The notes under the pieces were generated by a model. The model was not told the DNA's origin, ran no database searches, and worked only from the letters and a program-made list of their open reading frames with translations. The position numbers and the translations under genes are program-made. DNA of 64,000 nucleotides from Musa acuminata AAA Group (taxonomy: Eukaryota; Streptophyta; Magnoliopsida; Zingiberales; Musaceae), in assembly GCF_036884655.1 (NCBI RefSeq), contig NC_088342.1:32035001-32099000 (forward strand). The letters are read 5' to 3'. Of the stretch, positions 32,810 through 45,653 are shown piece after piece (positions within the stretch are counted from its first letter, which is position 1; the number at the start of each line of letters is the position of its first letter).

Positions 32810-35644
32810 CTTCCCCTTCCCCTTCCGCGCATAAATTTGACCAGTACCTTGTCGAGTTCCATGATTTGAATCTTAGGTGGCATGTATAAAATATTGCTCC
32901 TCAGTCTATGCACCACCCTCAAGTTGTGTGGATGAGGCACTATTGTCTGTGTTGCTGTCATGTCTCTAGACCGAGCGAGTTGCTGAATGTGATTGTGAAG
33001 GTGTCTTGTCGCCCGACTCGATTCTTTCCAATGATGCAACTGATGCTACTGCCTTTCCCTTTGCCTTTGCATGCTGCACAGACGATTGTGACCGTTGGGT
33101 GTTTATAGTTCCTCGAGCAGTTTGACTTGATGTTGTTTGACTCTTGTCACGTTGTGATCGAAGGGGATTTTCCACCTATTGGGGTTGTGCTTCTTCTTCT
33201 TTTATTGCCTCAGTGATAAAACATGAAGGACGTTGATGATCTCCTATCTCATCAAGTAGAGGATCATCTTGGTTCTCTACTATTTCAACCCAATCTAACA
33301 TTGGCTCTGAATCTTCGTTGTAGAATTGGAGGTCGATAGGATCAATATCTGGTTCTTTTGGCTTCTTATCCAGCTCAGCACATTGCAATCTTAGCCGCAT
33401 GTTATAATGGACATATACTAGTTTCTCTAACCGTCTATAGGAGAGTTTGTTACAGACCTTCATGTGAATCAATGCAAATGTTGACCAATTACGTTCGCAA
33501 CCACTAGATGTTGTCGTTTGTGAAAGTACACGAATGACAACCTTCCTTAAATATGGTGCATCCCCTCCAAATTGTAGCCACCACTCGATTGTAAAAAGAT
33601 ATAAATAAGATTTTATTAGCATAATAAATAATTAATATTAAATATAATTGAAAGCAATATATGTAACTTTTTCTCACCGGGATCTATACTGTAATGACAC
33701 GATATAGCTATAATATCGAAGAATGAACCAATTGTTCCTCGAAATAATCAACCCTCTATAAGAGCATCAACTACATTAGTAGTGTTTAGCAAGAGTCGAT
33801 ATATAACATTTCGTAGTGTCATTAGTAAATCATTTTGCATTTTGAGAGCACATCGATATTGAATTGTCGGGTTTAGATAATACGCTACAAGACATAATTT
33901 TATTAGTATGATTTTTTATTATCTAAAAATAATAAATTAAATTATTCTGAATATGAATTTACTTGCATTATAGATATCTTGATCCATATGAACTTCAGTC
34001 CGACGATCAATGATCCGTACGTATTGGTCGACCTTAAAATCATCTTTGAATACTTTCCTGAGCTCCTCTCTTACTGAAATCAGCATATCTTTAGATACGA
34101 TATCTGTGGACACTTGTCCATATCGACCTTACAGAGGATAATATAAAGTGATTCCACACCGTTTATGATTCTACCGTAGTCTTCTAAAATCTAGAGGAAA
34201 GAATGGACTTTTCTATCTTCTTTCCATCGCTCAATCTCGAATATATAGAATCAGACCACTTTTGTGGGGTGACCATTGCCTTCAAGCCATGCATTTTTTG
34301 CTGTAATAACTTTAATGCAATAAAATTGGTAGCAAATCGAGTAATTCCAAGTCAGAATATCTCACCATTTACATACTTTTGCATTCAAGCATCGACCTAA
34401 TGATGATTATATATAAACTTTATAATTGATTGTGCTCGAGCTACACATTTCGTGACCGCATCCAACTCATCAATATCCTTCAGCATTAGATCTATGCAAT
34501 GAGATGCACATGGAGTCCAAAACAAAGTTTTTCTTTTTTCCATCAATTACAAACTGGCCTTCTTGAAATTCGCTCAATTATCAGTTATTATTTGGACAAC
34601 ATACTGTGGTCCAATCTCCTCTACTATAGTGTCCATTAAGCTCTCATTGTAGTTTACATCTTAGATCTTTTCAGAAGCATTAATGGACTTATAAAACACC
34701 ACTTTTCTATTGTAATAAACAAAAAAGTTGATGATACTCATTCTTATTGGTCTTGTCCAACTATCACACATTAATGTCACCCCATATTCGTCCCATTACC
34801 TTTTGAATGATTTGATCCAATCATTCAGTTCTGCCACCTCCTTATCTAAGTATATACCGTAAATCTCTTTCGGTGTTGGAGGTTGGATCCTCATGCCAGA
34901 CTTTTGAATAAAAGAGATCATGCTCTAATAATATAGACCTTGGGTTGTGTTAGTTGGAATCCTATGGAAGTTAAACTATTTTGAGATTGTCTTCCTAATA
35001 TCCCACTTTTTTTCTTTTGTGTATGCATCGTCAATCCATGTTTGTTTCGCTATTTGTGGGGGATAGGCTTGCGGATCAATATCAATAATATCTGGTGCAA
35101 ACCTCCTGTTAAGACCTCTCATAAAACTATAGAGTCTACCATACCTTATGCTATTAGTTCAACATAATTGAGAATGAGCAGTTGGTTGCCTCATGTTGGC
35201 CGACCACTGTATTCAACTACCACTACCATGCTCCAGTTGTGAGTCAGGTCGTCATTGCCTCATTGCTTCATCGACCGTATACTGATGCTCCAATGATACA
35301 TGAATCACAGCTGTGAGATCCGGGTCAACTTAATCGTCGCAACCCTCATACTGATAATAAACTGGTTCCTATGTAGCCTTATAATATTCTTCCTCAACTC
35401 TTGCTTTCTTTTTTAATACCTTTGATTGTTGTAGCTTACTTTGAAATAATATACGAATCTTCGTCGGAACCTTCTTGCATTTTGCAACATCAAGATACTC
35501 GCCAACCAAATGCATTATCACCTGAGTTATTCCTCCACCCTTGCCAATATAGTCACAATAAATACATTGTCAATTATGACGGTTCTCATCTATCTTTCGG
35601 GCATGAACCCATGCATCATCATGTAGTTGTTCTTTTGGTGCCAT
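32810..35644 (-). pseudogene. hAT transposase, broken
   Basis: ATG at 35644 (MAPKEQLHDDAWVHARKID) opens a BED-type zinc finger with C-X2-C (CIYCDYIGKGGG) and a downstream histidine; the Trp before it is now TGA. Central segments match the DUF659 and RNase H-like core of plant hAT transposases (QIITDNAANFKK-like, FWTPCASHCIDLMLKDI, RFATNFIALKLL). The best preserved part, 33176-33622, has the dimerisation domain WWLQFGGDAPYLRKVVIRVL and SGCERNWSTFALIHMK. A Gly/Arg-rich C-tail (RGRGRGR) follows. Many stops and frameshifts; not functional. Confidence 0.82.
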
Positions 35645-36871
35645 GATCTTACCAAATTTAAATCAAATAAGTTATAAAGTATAAACATATTGAATTTACC
35701 AAATATCGATCAAATATCACTAATCGTAGCATTAAATAATTTTATTAAAACATAACTAATCATATTTTATCATCATAAATATGTTACATACATAAAAGAA
35801 ATATTAAATACATAATTTTGATCAAATATGGTTTAAATTATGATAAAATCATCACTAGATAAACTAATCACCTAATTAACATAGTTAATTATCCATTAAT
35901 TACTTTTCTTTCAACACTATAAACATGTCAAACATCCTAATAAGTATTAAAAATATTAAATTGATATAAAATTGATCAAATTTTGATTAAATCATCAATA
36001 AGATGACTAATCACAATATTAAATAACTTTAAAAAAATCTAATTAAATCTATTTTATCATCAAATATATGTCAAATACATAAAAAAATATTAAATACATA
36101 ATTTTGATCCAATATAGTTCAAATTACGATGAAATTATCATTAGATACACTAATTACATGATTAACATAGTTAATTTCTCACTAATTATTTTTTTTTCAA
36201 CATTATAAATATTACAAACACCCTAATAAGTATTAAACACATTGAATTGACATAAAATTGAATAAATTTTGATTAAATTATTATTAAAATTACTAATGGT
36301 AGCATTCGATAACTTTAATAAAACCTAATTAAACTTATTTTACTATCGTAAATATTTTTTAATATTTAATATGCATGAAATATAAATATTTGACCTATTA
36401 AGTATCTAATTTCGAATTAATCAATATTAAACATACTAATCATAATATTAAATATCTTAATTACTCTCTAATTAAAGAAAGAAAATACATACCTCTTGAT
36501 TAAAAAGTTATTCCTCTTAATCTTCCCAAATTAACCTCGATTCAATTCATTAAGAGAGTACGAGAATAAAATGAAGTGAAATAGGAGAGAAGGGTTTAAA
36601 TACTATGAGAAAGGACTTCAACGGTCAATTTGACTATTAGAGCACTGTAGCACTGTTACCGAACAGTAACGATCAAAATTGATCGTTACTAAGTTGTGTC
36701 AAGCGGTAACGATTGAAATTTTGATCATAACCGCCCGATATTATCCCGTATCATTCGATACGATACGCCTTTAAATGTTCCGCCCGGTAACGATCGATCC
36801 GCATACCGGTATACTGTTGGACAGATACATATCGCTCGTACCGGACGGTATCATTCGAAACTGTATACTTG
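35645..36871. other. AT-rich 5' region of hAT element
   Basis: Non-coding and strongly AT-rich. Degenerate repeats of about 290-310 bp are visible around CATAAATATGTTACATACATAA (35782), CATCAAATATATGTCAAAT (36060) and TACTATCGTAAATATTTTTT (36345). The right 150 bp carry the GGTA-rich subterminal region. Confidence 0.5.
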
Positions 36872-37117
36872 GTACAGACAAACAACATCACCATCTGCTA
36901 TTTCTACCAAACAACTTGAGGAAAACCCAGTAATTATTTAGATTGCAAACAAAGCATTTTATTTGATCGAACAAGCAGGAGCTGAAACAACTCAACCAGT
37001 AGGTTTCGTTCTCTAATATTGGTCACTGTAGACAGTAAAGTATCGAATGAAAGCCTCCTAGGGAGTTCATCTTTATTCCAGTCACACAACAACCGTTCTA
37101 CAAAAGATGGAAGACGT

Positions 37118-40100
37118 TCATTCACCTTTCCATGTGGATAAGGGAGGAGTATCGGACATTCTCCACGTATTCATTGCAGCACCATACCTATCACCCTTGA
37201 CTGCATCTGCCAAAGCATATGATTCAAGTTCAGCCATCTCCTCAGGTGTGAGTTTTACTGATAGTGCTCCGATATTCTGGTTAAAGTTTTCGATCTTGGT
37301 AGTGCCAGGTATAGGGCACACATCACTTCCTTGATGGTGAACCCAGGCCAATGCAAGTTGTGAAGGGGTGCATCCCTTCCTCTTGGCCATTTCGCTTACA
37401 CGTTTGAAGATAAGTGCATTTTGAGCGAGATTCTCAGGCTGAAACCTAGGCATGAGCTGCACACATAATTCATCATTCAGAATATCATTAGACCAAAAAA
37501 AAAGAAAAGAAGTTTACTTTAAGATAAACATAACGAATTCAAAAGGACAATCCTACTGACACCACGGAATACAGCATCAATTAACATGAAATAAATGTTC
37601 CATTCAAGGTGATTGTAGTCATGGATGTTTAGTAGGCATTCACTAATGTGATTATAATCCCTTGTCTGGTTTGATATATCAAACATCTAGAGCCTGAATA
37701 TGATAAGCTCAACTCTGTCAAAATCATCAACAACTTGAGCATTAAACACAAATATGATAATTTTCAATAGGAGGCTTTCACATAAACTACTGTGTTTCTT
37801 TTACTTTACGCATCATTAATCTAACCGATAAGCAAGCATCACACTCCAATGACATCCTGTTGATTGAATTATCATTAAAGCATAAACTTCAACTTTTGCA
37901 CATAATAAAATAATGTATTTATCAGCTGGTAACAATGGTCAGTGGTCGAGATGATTTGCAGTCTAAATAGTTGTTCATCACTTCTATTCTTGCATTAAAA
38001 AAATTTTCAATTTAAAAGAGCATAAAAGGATTTTTATATCTTTTCCTAACCATTGTATATGATCACCTTACGGAAATCATGTTCAGACAGAGTTTCAACC
38101 ATCTTTGGTCCAGAAGAAAAGAAGCCCCTTCCCAGTGGACTGTATGCAACAATGCCTATACCAAGTTCTCTGAAAAGAAAAAAAAGTTAAAAATCAATAT
38201 CACAATAGAATATTAAAATAGTGGTCTATATAAAAGATAAAGCCAATCAGCCAGTTCTACCTGCAAGTAGGAATTATATCTTCTTCGACATCTCTTGTCC
38301 ACAAAGACCATTCCAGTTGCACAGCAGTTATTGGGTGAACTGCATGTGCCCTCCTGATTGTCGATGCAGAGGCCTCAGACAATCCAATGTACTTTATTTT
38401 TCCTTCTTCCACCAATTTCTTAAGTTCTCCCATCTAAAGAAAATAAAAGTTCAAAGGGGAACTTTGCTTCAATATACTTAGAAAACAGGAAACTGACCTT
38501 ATAAGTAAAACTAAGAACATTTCCAAATATGAACTTAAGAGCCCATAGAGACATGGCATCTATGGCAAAGAATGTCATAGATGAATACTTATAAGCATAA
38601 TTGCAAAATCTGAAAAATCAAGGTTTCATACTCTTACTAATTCCATATTTTGGTCAATTTTCAGCAAGAGCATGATGCTGGGTAACATTCAACAATTAAA
38701 AAAAATTCCTACAAGCAATGTACAAGACGAACCTCCAACGAGCAGAGAGGTTGTTCCATGACTCACATCACTGGTTTCAACAAAATAAGATCGGGTGGTC
38801 TGATTTAATCCATAACATGATTATAATGTTTAATTGGAAGAGAAACAATTTAAAGATTTTGGAATATAAAGTAGGATGAATGATTGTGATTTATCTATGA
38901 CTTGCTATTCTCAAGGCTGAAAAATAGTGGCCGACCGTCTTTAGCATAGTGGACCATCACATCCAAAAGAGAATTACAATAGGCACAAAACAAATACTTC
39001 CTTTAGCCATTCACTTCCATAAGAATCTTACTGCATGCTAAATTCTTCGGTGACACACCAGCTGCAGAATGTCACTTTTGATAGCAGTAGCATGAAATTA
39101 ATGTCATTTAGTAATTGTCTATATAGAAATACCCAAGTGCCATCAATGTGTATACTAGGGGTCTACAGAAGATGGTTCAATTCCAATCATCATTAACTGA
39201 TAATCGCTTTAGCTTTAGTTACTAATGTGGTTAGCTTAATGCTTTCAAGTTTTTTGTTTTTGTCTATTTGTAATTCCCACTGAGGCCGAACCTAAACCTG
39301 TGCTCGAGAGATAGCTATCCATACACAGATAAGGGATGTATGGATTCTCGACAAGGAACTGTTGCAAGACAAATAGTTTTCACATGGCAACAACCAAATA
39401 TACAAGGGGAAAAGAAGATAGTGGAGATATTATGCACAACAAGATAGGGTCATTCATCCAAAATAAACAACTTGGGCTGCTATAGGAGGTGATCTATGAT
39501 GATAGCAACAGTGAATATAGCAGATGATGGCCGGTGGAGGTTTCTTTGGTACATTGGATATAAGTGGCTCTTATCAGATGTACAAAACCATCTCAAACCA
39601 AGGTCTGAGCTGAAATGAATAGTTTCATAGGATGCAGAAGATTTAGTATAATCAGTAATATTTTATTGTAAAAGAAAGGAGGAGGATCCTTTGGTTTCTC
39701 TTTTGCAATTTTCTATTTTCTTTGTTATGTTTTCTTTTTTTGTTTTACTTCTAAGTGGACGAAGTTTGGATATTGATCAGTAAAGTGAATCAGTGAAGAA
39801 ATCTCCTCTACATATGATTTCCTATATCGAGTCTAAGTGCATAACTTTCTCCTAAATTCCTCCTCTTATGCCTTCCATTTTCTCCTTACCGTTCTCAAAG
39901 CTACCGAGTCATCAAAAGTCTCCATTAAAGCACAGGGTCGAGACCTCAACCTATCATAAACATTGTTGCATCTTTCTTCTACCACAATATGGTCTTCCAC
40001 CTATTTGTTGACCTAATGAGATTCTCGTTGATTGAGGATCTGACAAGGATTAATGTGCGAAATCTTGTCCCCAAAGGAGAGTGGTTGTAAAGGAACAATT

Positions 40101-40745
40101 CTACCATGGCATCGAGCATCAACTACTTCAAATGACAAGGAATTTCAATTCTGAACAATGTATCGCTTCCAATGAATTCAACCTCAACAAGCCACCAATC
40201 TAAGAAGGTGTTCGATGGGATAGATTAACTCACCGTGACCTCGATGGGAACCCGGGTGTCGACGCGGTGCTGATAATAGAGATCGATGCAGTCGATGCCG
40301 AGCCTCTGCAAGCTGCTCTCGCAGGCGGCCCTGACGTATGCCGGATCTCCACGAATCTCCCTCTTCCCGTCCTGGAAGCTGATCCCGAACTTTGTGGCCA
40401 GCTCCACCTTCTCCCTCACCCCACCTTGCAGTGCCTACACCAGAAATCAATGCTCGATCCATCGGTCAACGCACAATTATTAACGATGAGGAGGAGTACT
40501 TTGCCGAGGAGGATCTCGTTAGTGCAGGGACCGTAGATGTCGGAGGTGTCGAAGAAGGTGACACCGGAGCGGATAGCGTAGTGGATGAGGGCGATCATGT
40601 CGGTGTCCGGCTTGGGCGGCCCGTAGAAGGCCGACATGCCCATGCAGCCGAGGCCCTGCCTGGAGACCTCCAGGCCCTGTGAGCCCAGCTTCATCGGCCC
40701 CACTATCACGCCTCCGTCGTTGCCGCTTCCCGCCTCTCTGGCCAT
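37118..40745 (-). CDS. Aldo-keto reductase (perakine reductase/IN2-2-like), intact
   Basis: Predicted 353-residue cytosolic NADPH-dependent aldo-keto reductase that would reduce carbonyls to alcohols; the physiological substrate is unknown. Five exons on the minus strand: 40500-40745, 40234-40434, 38261-38433, 38067-38169 and 37118-37456, all GT-AG, with phases 0, 0, 2, 0. Catalytic tetrad: Asp66 and Tyr71 in [10 protein letters not shown], Lys97 in ELATKFG, His138 in DLYYQHR. The NADP-binding end has [15 protein letters not shown]. The start at 40745 gives [10 protein letters not shown]; length and both ends fit the auxin-induced PCNT115-like family. Intron 2 is 1.8 kb. Exon 1 and exon 2 are GC-rich, later exons AT-rich. 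No disabling change seen. A truncated copy lies at 2340-3670. Confidence 0.93.
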
Positions 40746-41157
40746 CTTCCACCTCTCCGGTCTCTCTCTCTCCCTCTACTACCCCTTCCACCACATCCAA
40801 CTCTGCTCCCTTATACTGTGGAAAGAGCAACTTGGGGTTTTACTGGTCATCGCGATTCCACCACCGATAATTCAATGGGAGCGGCTCGCCGAAAGCTACG
40901 GCCGTCATTAACGCCATCGCTTGCGTCAGCTTTAGTCCTTTTGTGTCAATACAAATATTCAATAATGATGTGTGCAATCAATATTAAAAAAAAAATATAT
41001 TATGAGAATAGTAAATTATCTGAAAAATGCGACCATCAATCATTTTTACGAAATTCTTAATTAGTACTTCCTTTTCCAAAAATTCTCCTACAGTGTTTCA
41101 ATTTTTTAAAATTACAAAAGTGACCCTCAATCATTTTTTATTTTTTTCTTTGAAAAG

Positions 41158-41160
<3 letters not shown>
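40746..41160 (-). promoter_or_regulatory. Upstream region of the AKR gene
   Basis: On the minus strand a GTATAAGGG motif lies about 65 bp before the ATG (near 40809-40817) and could act as a TATA box. The presumed 5' leader is GA-rich. Farther up, the sequence turns AT-rich and matches 16674-17000. No transcription start is known. Confidence 0.35.

Positions 41161-41219
<59 letters not shown>
41161..41219. repeat. (TC)n microsatellite
   Basis: Perfect TC dinucleotide run of about 59 bp, upstream of the AKR gene. The Ser-Leu repeat reading frame across it is an artefact. Confidence 0.95.
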
Positions 41220-41223
<4 letters not shown>

Positions 41224-41774
41224 AATTAAATCAAATCATTTAATTAAACCAGTTAAATGAATCGATTTAAAATAAATAATAATTTATTAGTAAGTTCCCC
41301 AGAAAAGCCCTGATATTTTAAAATGATAAAAATAACCCCAACCACTTTTTATCTCTTCGTCTTAAAAATTATAATCTTCTTCCTTCCCTTTTTCATATTG
41401 AATCAAATCACTCAATTGAAGTAACTCAAAACTTGAATCGATTTAAAATAAATCATATTAAATAATTTATTAATATATCAATTTATATTAATAAAAATAA
41501 TAACATTATAAATTTTTAAAATTATAAATATTTAAACATACTAAAATATAAATAATAAATTTAAAAAATACCTATAAATTAAAAAATATATAACAATAGT
41601 ATTTATATATATATATATATTTGAAATAATAATAAAATATATAAATTTTAGATAGCAAAAAATTAAATTTGAGAGGTTTATACGACCATTATTTTTTATT
41701 TTAGTCTTTTAAAATAGTTTTTAACTAATTTTGACCCTTAAAATTTAAATAAATTTATCTAGAAAATATGAAAA
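41220..41774. other. AT-rich intergenic DNA
   Basis: Second, weaker copy of the AATCGATTTAAAATAAAT-containing repeat at 41300-41470, followed by A/T-rich sequence with a TATATATATATAT run near 41607. No gene. Confidence 0.45.
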
Positions 41775-43170
41775 AAAAATTGACACAGTATGATGCTTCC
41801 ATGAAATATTTTTTAAGAGCTTCAAAATAGGCTCGATACCTATTCTAAATATTTGGTCTAGAAATACCAAGATGTTGACCCAATCACACTATTTTTTTAG
41901 GTAATCTAACAATAATATAATTGGATCAAATCCTAATCAAAAATATGTTGGAACCTTATTGAAACTTTTGAATTATAGTCAGCTGGACATAAATCCAACT
42001 TTTCTATTTTAGGAATTTTATTTCATTTTTTTATTTTTCCAGTATCTAAACACTAAATATTATATAAATTTTATATTTTCTTTTAATTTTGACAAAATAT
42101 AATACTTCCTTTAAATGTTTTTTAACATGTGAGCTTGTAAATCGGTTTGATAAATATTCTAAAATTTTGGTCAAAAATACCAAGGCCTTGACCCGCTTAC
42201 ATTATTTTTGGTGCAAACACAAAAACAGTGTAATTAGGTTAAGTCCTGGTCAAAACAAGATGACATTTTCAAAAGACTTTTGAATTGCACCTATATAGAT
42301 ATAGATCCCATGTATTTAATAGTTTTCTATTTTTTAGTGTCTAATCACACTAATTTTTTTTATTTTTTAAAATTTCTTATAATTTTGACAAAATATGATA
42401 CTTCCATGGAATGTTGTTTAGTATTTGAGCTTATAAATATGCAAGAAACCTATTTAAAAAGTTCAGTAGAAAAAAAACAAAGGCCTTGACACACTTAGAT
42501 GTTTTTGTGGACCAACTCCAAAATAGTGTAAAGAGGTTAAATCCTAGTCAAAACAAGGAGGGATCGAATTGCACTCAGATGGACATAAATATCACCTTTT
42601 CTATTTTTAATTTTTTTTATATATTTTTAATTTTTTTAGCATTTGAACAGACTAGAATTTTAATAAATTTCTTCAATCTCTTATAATTTTGATAAAAATA
42701 TAATGCTTCCATGAAATATTGTTTCACATTTGAGCTTATAAATAGGTAAAAAAATTTATTGTAAAAATTTGGTTTATAATAGGGCAAATCTTGGTCAAAA
42801 CAAGGTGAGGATTTTAGGAAACCCTTGAATTGACTCAAATGGACATAAATCATTTTTCTATTTTAGGATTTTTTTTCAAAATTTTTATTTTTCAGTATTT
42901 GAACACAATAATTTTTTATTTTTAAATTTCTTATAAATTTAATAAAAATATGAAACTTTCATATAATATTGTTTAACATTTGAGCTTATAAATAGATAAT
43001 AAACCTATTCTGAAAATTTGGTTCAAATAACCAAGGCCTTGACCCAATTACATTATTTTTGGTTGAACCCAAAAATAATATAATTAAGTCAAATGCTGGT
43101 GAAAAAAAGGGTGAAGTTTTCGAGAAACCTTTGAATTGCACTTAGATAGACATAGATAGCACTTTTCTAT
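41775..43170. repeat. Five-unit ~300-bp tandem array
   Basis: Five diverged head-to-tail units. The ATRCTTCC-like anchor falls at 41796, 42105, 42401, 42706 and 42956 (spacings 309, 296, 305, 250). Each unit also carries a GAGCTTATAAATAG-like word, most carry CCAAGGCCTTGACCC with the AAGGCCTT palindrome and TTACATTATTTTTGG, then GGTCAAAACAAG and AATTGCACTCAGATGGACA. The fourth unit lacks the AAGGCCTT segment, which explains its shorter spacing. No coding function. Confidence 0.8.
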
Positions 43171-43394
43171 CTCAGAAAGGGAACTCGTATATCTCTCCCT
43201 GATTTACGTATCCTAATCCGCAGATGAAGGAAATCTTGTGTTCTCTTCTCTAGCAGTGGTCCCGGATGAAGTGGCTACACACCTCTCAGAGATGTGTTCC
43301 TTCCTCGCTTTCCACTATCTCCTCTCTTAAACTTCATCAACACTAAGATTTTTAAGAGGAGTTCTCATGAGATTACAATAGCATTTTTTTTTCT
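43171..43394. other. Short unassigned spacer
   Basis: Between the tandem array and the LTR fragments. It includes CACCTCTCAGAGATGTGTTCC. No recognised element. Confidence 0.3.
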
Positions 43395-43856
43395 TTTGTT
43401 AGAAACGAGTCGACACTAAGAGGGGGGAGGGGTGAATTAGTGCATCGATAAAAACGTCGATTTCGAAAAATATTCGTTCGTTGAAAACCGATCGAAAAGA
43501 TGTTAACTTAAGAAACACTTTCATATGCATGTAATGAGGAAGTAGAGCACTGAGCAAGTAAAATGATTTGCAGCAAAGGTAAATAGTAAAGTAAAAAGCA
43601 GCAAACCAATTCTATAATGGTTCGGTCATCGTGATCTACATCCACTCCCGATTCCTCTTCTATTGAGGCTAACGATATCCACTAACGGTCTTTCTTCAAT
43701 AGGCGAAGACCAATCACCTTCTTATACCCCCTTCTCATTTTCATAAGTTTAGGAGACAACCTTTTACAAGCACTCACTCCTCTCAATATCTCATCCTCAA
43801 TTTTTAGGGCACTGGTGGTACCACCGCCTACAGCACTGACACTGGGCGATATCACC
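43395..43856 (-). repeat. LTR-like fragment, family unassigned
   Basis: Starts TGTTAGAAACGAGTCG and carries ACTAAGAGGGGGGAGGGGTG and the phrase GGTTCGGTCATCGTGATC, which I recognise as recurrent in plant LTR-element ends. It is cut off at 43856, where another LTR begins. Strand is uncertain. Confidence 0.4.
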
Positions 43857-44152
43857 TATTGAAAAATCTTGGGGGCGACATCACATGCACAACGAAAGAA
43901 CATAAAATAAAATCCCCAATTCTCAAAGATATGTTCATCGTCATGTGAAGATTGGTGCGTAAAAATCCGCAAAACTTAAAATTGCATATAGAATAGATTG
44001 TGTTACCTAGAGAGATCGTATATCCATGAATCCCTACAGATCTCTAGGAGAGGGTGAAAGAGGCTAAGCGCCCTCCTCTCTAGCGATGATCGACACAGTA
44101 GGGTTGCGACGATACTCCTCAAAACTCTAGGCTTGCTCTAAGGTGAAGAGTG
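43857..44152 (-). repeat. Truncated LTR, same family as 44153-45625
   Basis: About 296 bp aligning with the first 300 bp of the neighbouring LTR (AAATCTTGGGGGCGACATCACATG, both followed by a CTCCTCTCTAGCG motif). It stops at GGTGAAGAG exactly where the second copy begins with TGTTGGGAAAATC, so the second was inserted into or recombined with the first. Confidence 0.75.
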
Positions 44153-45622
44153 TTGGGAAAATCTTTGGGGGTGACATCACATGCGCAGCGGAAGAACAAG
44201 AAAACAAAATCCCCGATTCCCAAAGAGATGTTCGTCGTCGTGCAAAGATTGGTGCACAAAATCCGCGAAATTGAAAAACTGCGTATAGAATAGATTGTGT
44301 TACCTAGGGAGATCGTATATCCCTGTTTCCTTGCAGATCCTTAGGAGAGAGTGAAGGAGGTTAAGCGTCATCCTCTCTAGCGGCGATCCACACAGTAGGG
44401 CTGCGACGACGCTCCTCAAGACTCCAGGCTTTCTATGAGGTGGAGAGGGGAAGGAGAATAGGAGAGCCAAGCAAAGACTCTAGCCTATGAGGCTCTAAAT
44501 ATCTCTTATTTATAGAGGTCCCCTATCAAACCCTAATGGATCCTCGCCTAGTAGGTATTGGATCTGCATCCAATAACTCAAGCCTTTTAGATTAGTGGAT
44601 CTCTATCCAATAATCTCTCATGGGCTCTTATTTGATCTCGTCCATGTGATCCAATCATTCAGGGGCTTATTGGATATCCAATAAGACAAGGGCTCCGTCG
44701 GATATCTCATATCCGAACCTCTACTCATCGCAATGCCTACTATATATATGTGACCCTCTAGGCCAAATATCAAGCTGGCAATGAGTCATACCTGTTAGAA
44801 CTCATTCTAACTCAGTGAATTATTATCTCTGTAATAATTCACTTGACTCATCGACTACGGACGTACTAGGCCACTACGCCATAGTCCCTAGACGATACAG
44901 GGGAATCCAATCCATTGGACCTGTTTGTCCTCAATTACCGTGTATCTATAGTCCCTCATCCATCTAATATTCCAGAGACCGTATATCGAGCATGGTGCTA
45001 TCAGACCCATACGGTTTCTACTCGAGTCTCGCTCTAATCGGATTCTCCCGGAGAACTCTTTCTCTCTCAACCTGAATGACCCTGGCCAGGGATTTGTCTG
45101 AGCAAGAACACATGGGATATTCCTCTCATGACGCCGAGAGTGGATGATCCTATGTTGACACTCAATAACCCTCGTAAGGTCGACTAGCACTCTCAATGAC
45201 CAGCTGTACTAGATCTGGGACAACCAAACCTATAAGTCTAGTATCAAAGAGTGGAGCACTTATATAGGACATCCTTGGTGTCTCAAGTCTAAGGACAAGA
45301 TATACCACTATGACTATAGAATCATTGTCTGACAATAAGGCATCATCAACCATCCAGCATTCCGTAAGCGGATCAATCAGTGAACTCATTCTCCAATGAG
45401 CACCTGTACTGTATCCCTAGTGTCCCTACACGAGCAGCTATAAGACCAGCTGCATCCATCATATGGATGAGTATATAGCACACCAGTCTATCCGGTTATC
45501 ACGATGTCCCTCTCGAATAACCTATGACCGGGATTATTTAGGATATGTATTTAAAGGTGAATCGATCTCATTTTCGTGATCTCATCACGATCTGATTCCT
45601 ATTGCACAAATCCAATGACATC

Positions 45623-45625
<3 letters not shown>
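44153..45625 (-). repeat. Long Copia-type LTR, apparently solo
   Basis: Minus-strand reading runs from TGTGATGTCATTGG at 45625 to GATTTTCCCAACA at 44153, 1473 bp, with TG..CA ends. It contains a TATAAATA-type box and matches the plus-strand fragment at 1-556. No internal domain, primer site or second LTR is attached. No target duplication is evident: the right flank is an AT microsatellite and the left is a truncated sister LTR. Confidence 0.7.

Positions 45626-45653
<28 letters not shown>

Larger units (their letters stand above)
31966..36871 (-). mobile_element. hAT DNA transposon (defective, 4.9 kb)
   Basis: Flanked by perfect 8-bp duplications GTACAGAC. Termini are TAAAG on the left and CTTG on the right, degraded from the CAAGG/CCTTG ends kept by the related MITE at 50217-50635. 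The subterminal regions are rich in GGTA/TACC words (CGGTACGA, GGTATACTG). Inside, on the minus strand, is a broken transposase with BED zinc finger and hAT C-terminal dimerisation domain. It was inserted 3' of the intact AKR gene. Confidence 0.85.

Noticed and set aside
33000..33175. Separate small gene downstream of the hAT transposase
   Set aside because: It is the low-complexity C-terminal tail of the transposase after an in-frame stop.
40184..40911. Open frames antisense to AKR exons 1 and 2
   Set aside because: Shadows of the GC-rich coding exons, with no family likeness.
41027..41260. Ser-Leu repeat protein
   Set aside because: Produced by the (TC)n microsatellite.
41775..43170. CRISPR-like array
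   Set aside because: Repeats are about 300 bp, diverged and contiguous, without short identical repeats and unique spacers.
44888..45389. Minus-strand open frames of 75-102 codons
   Set aside because: They lie inside a retrotransposon LTR and match no protein.
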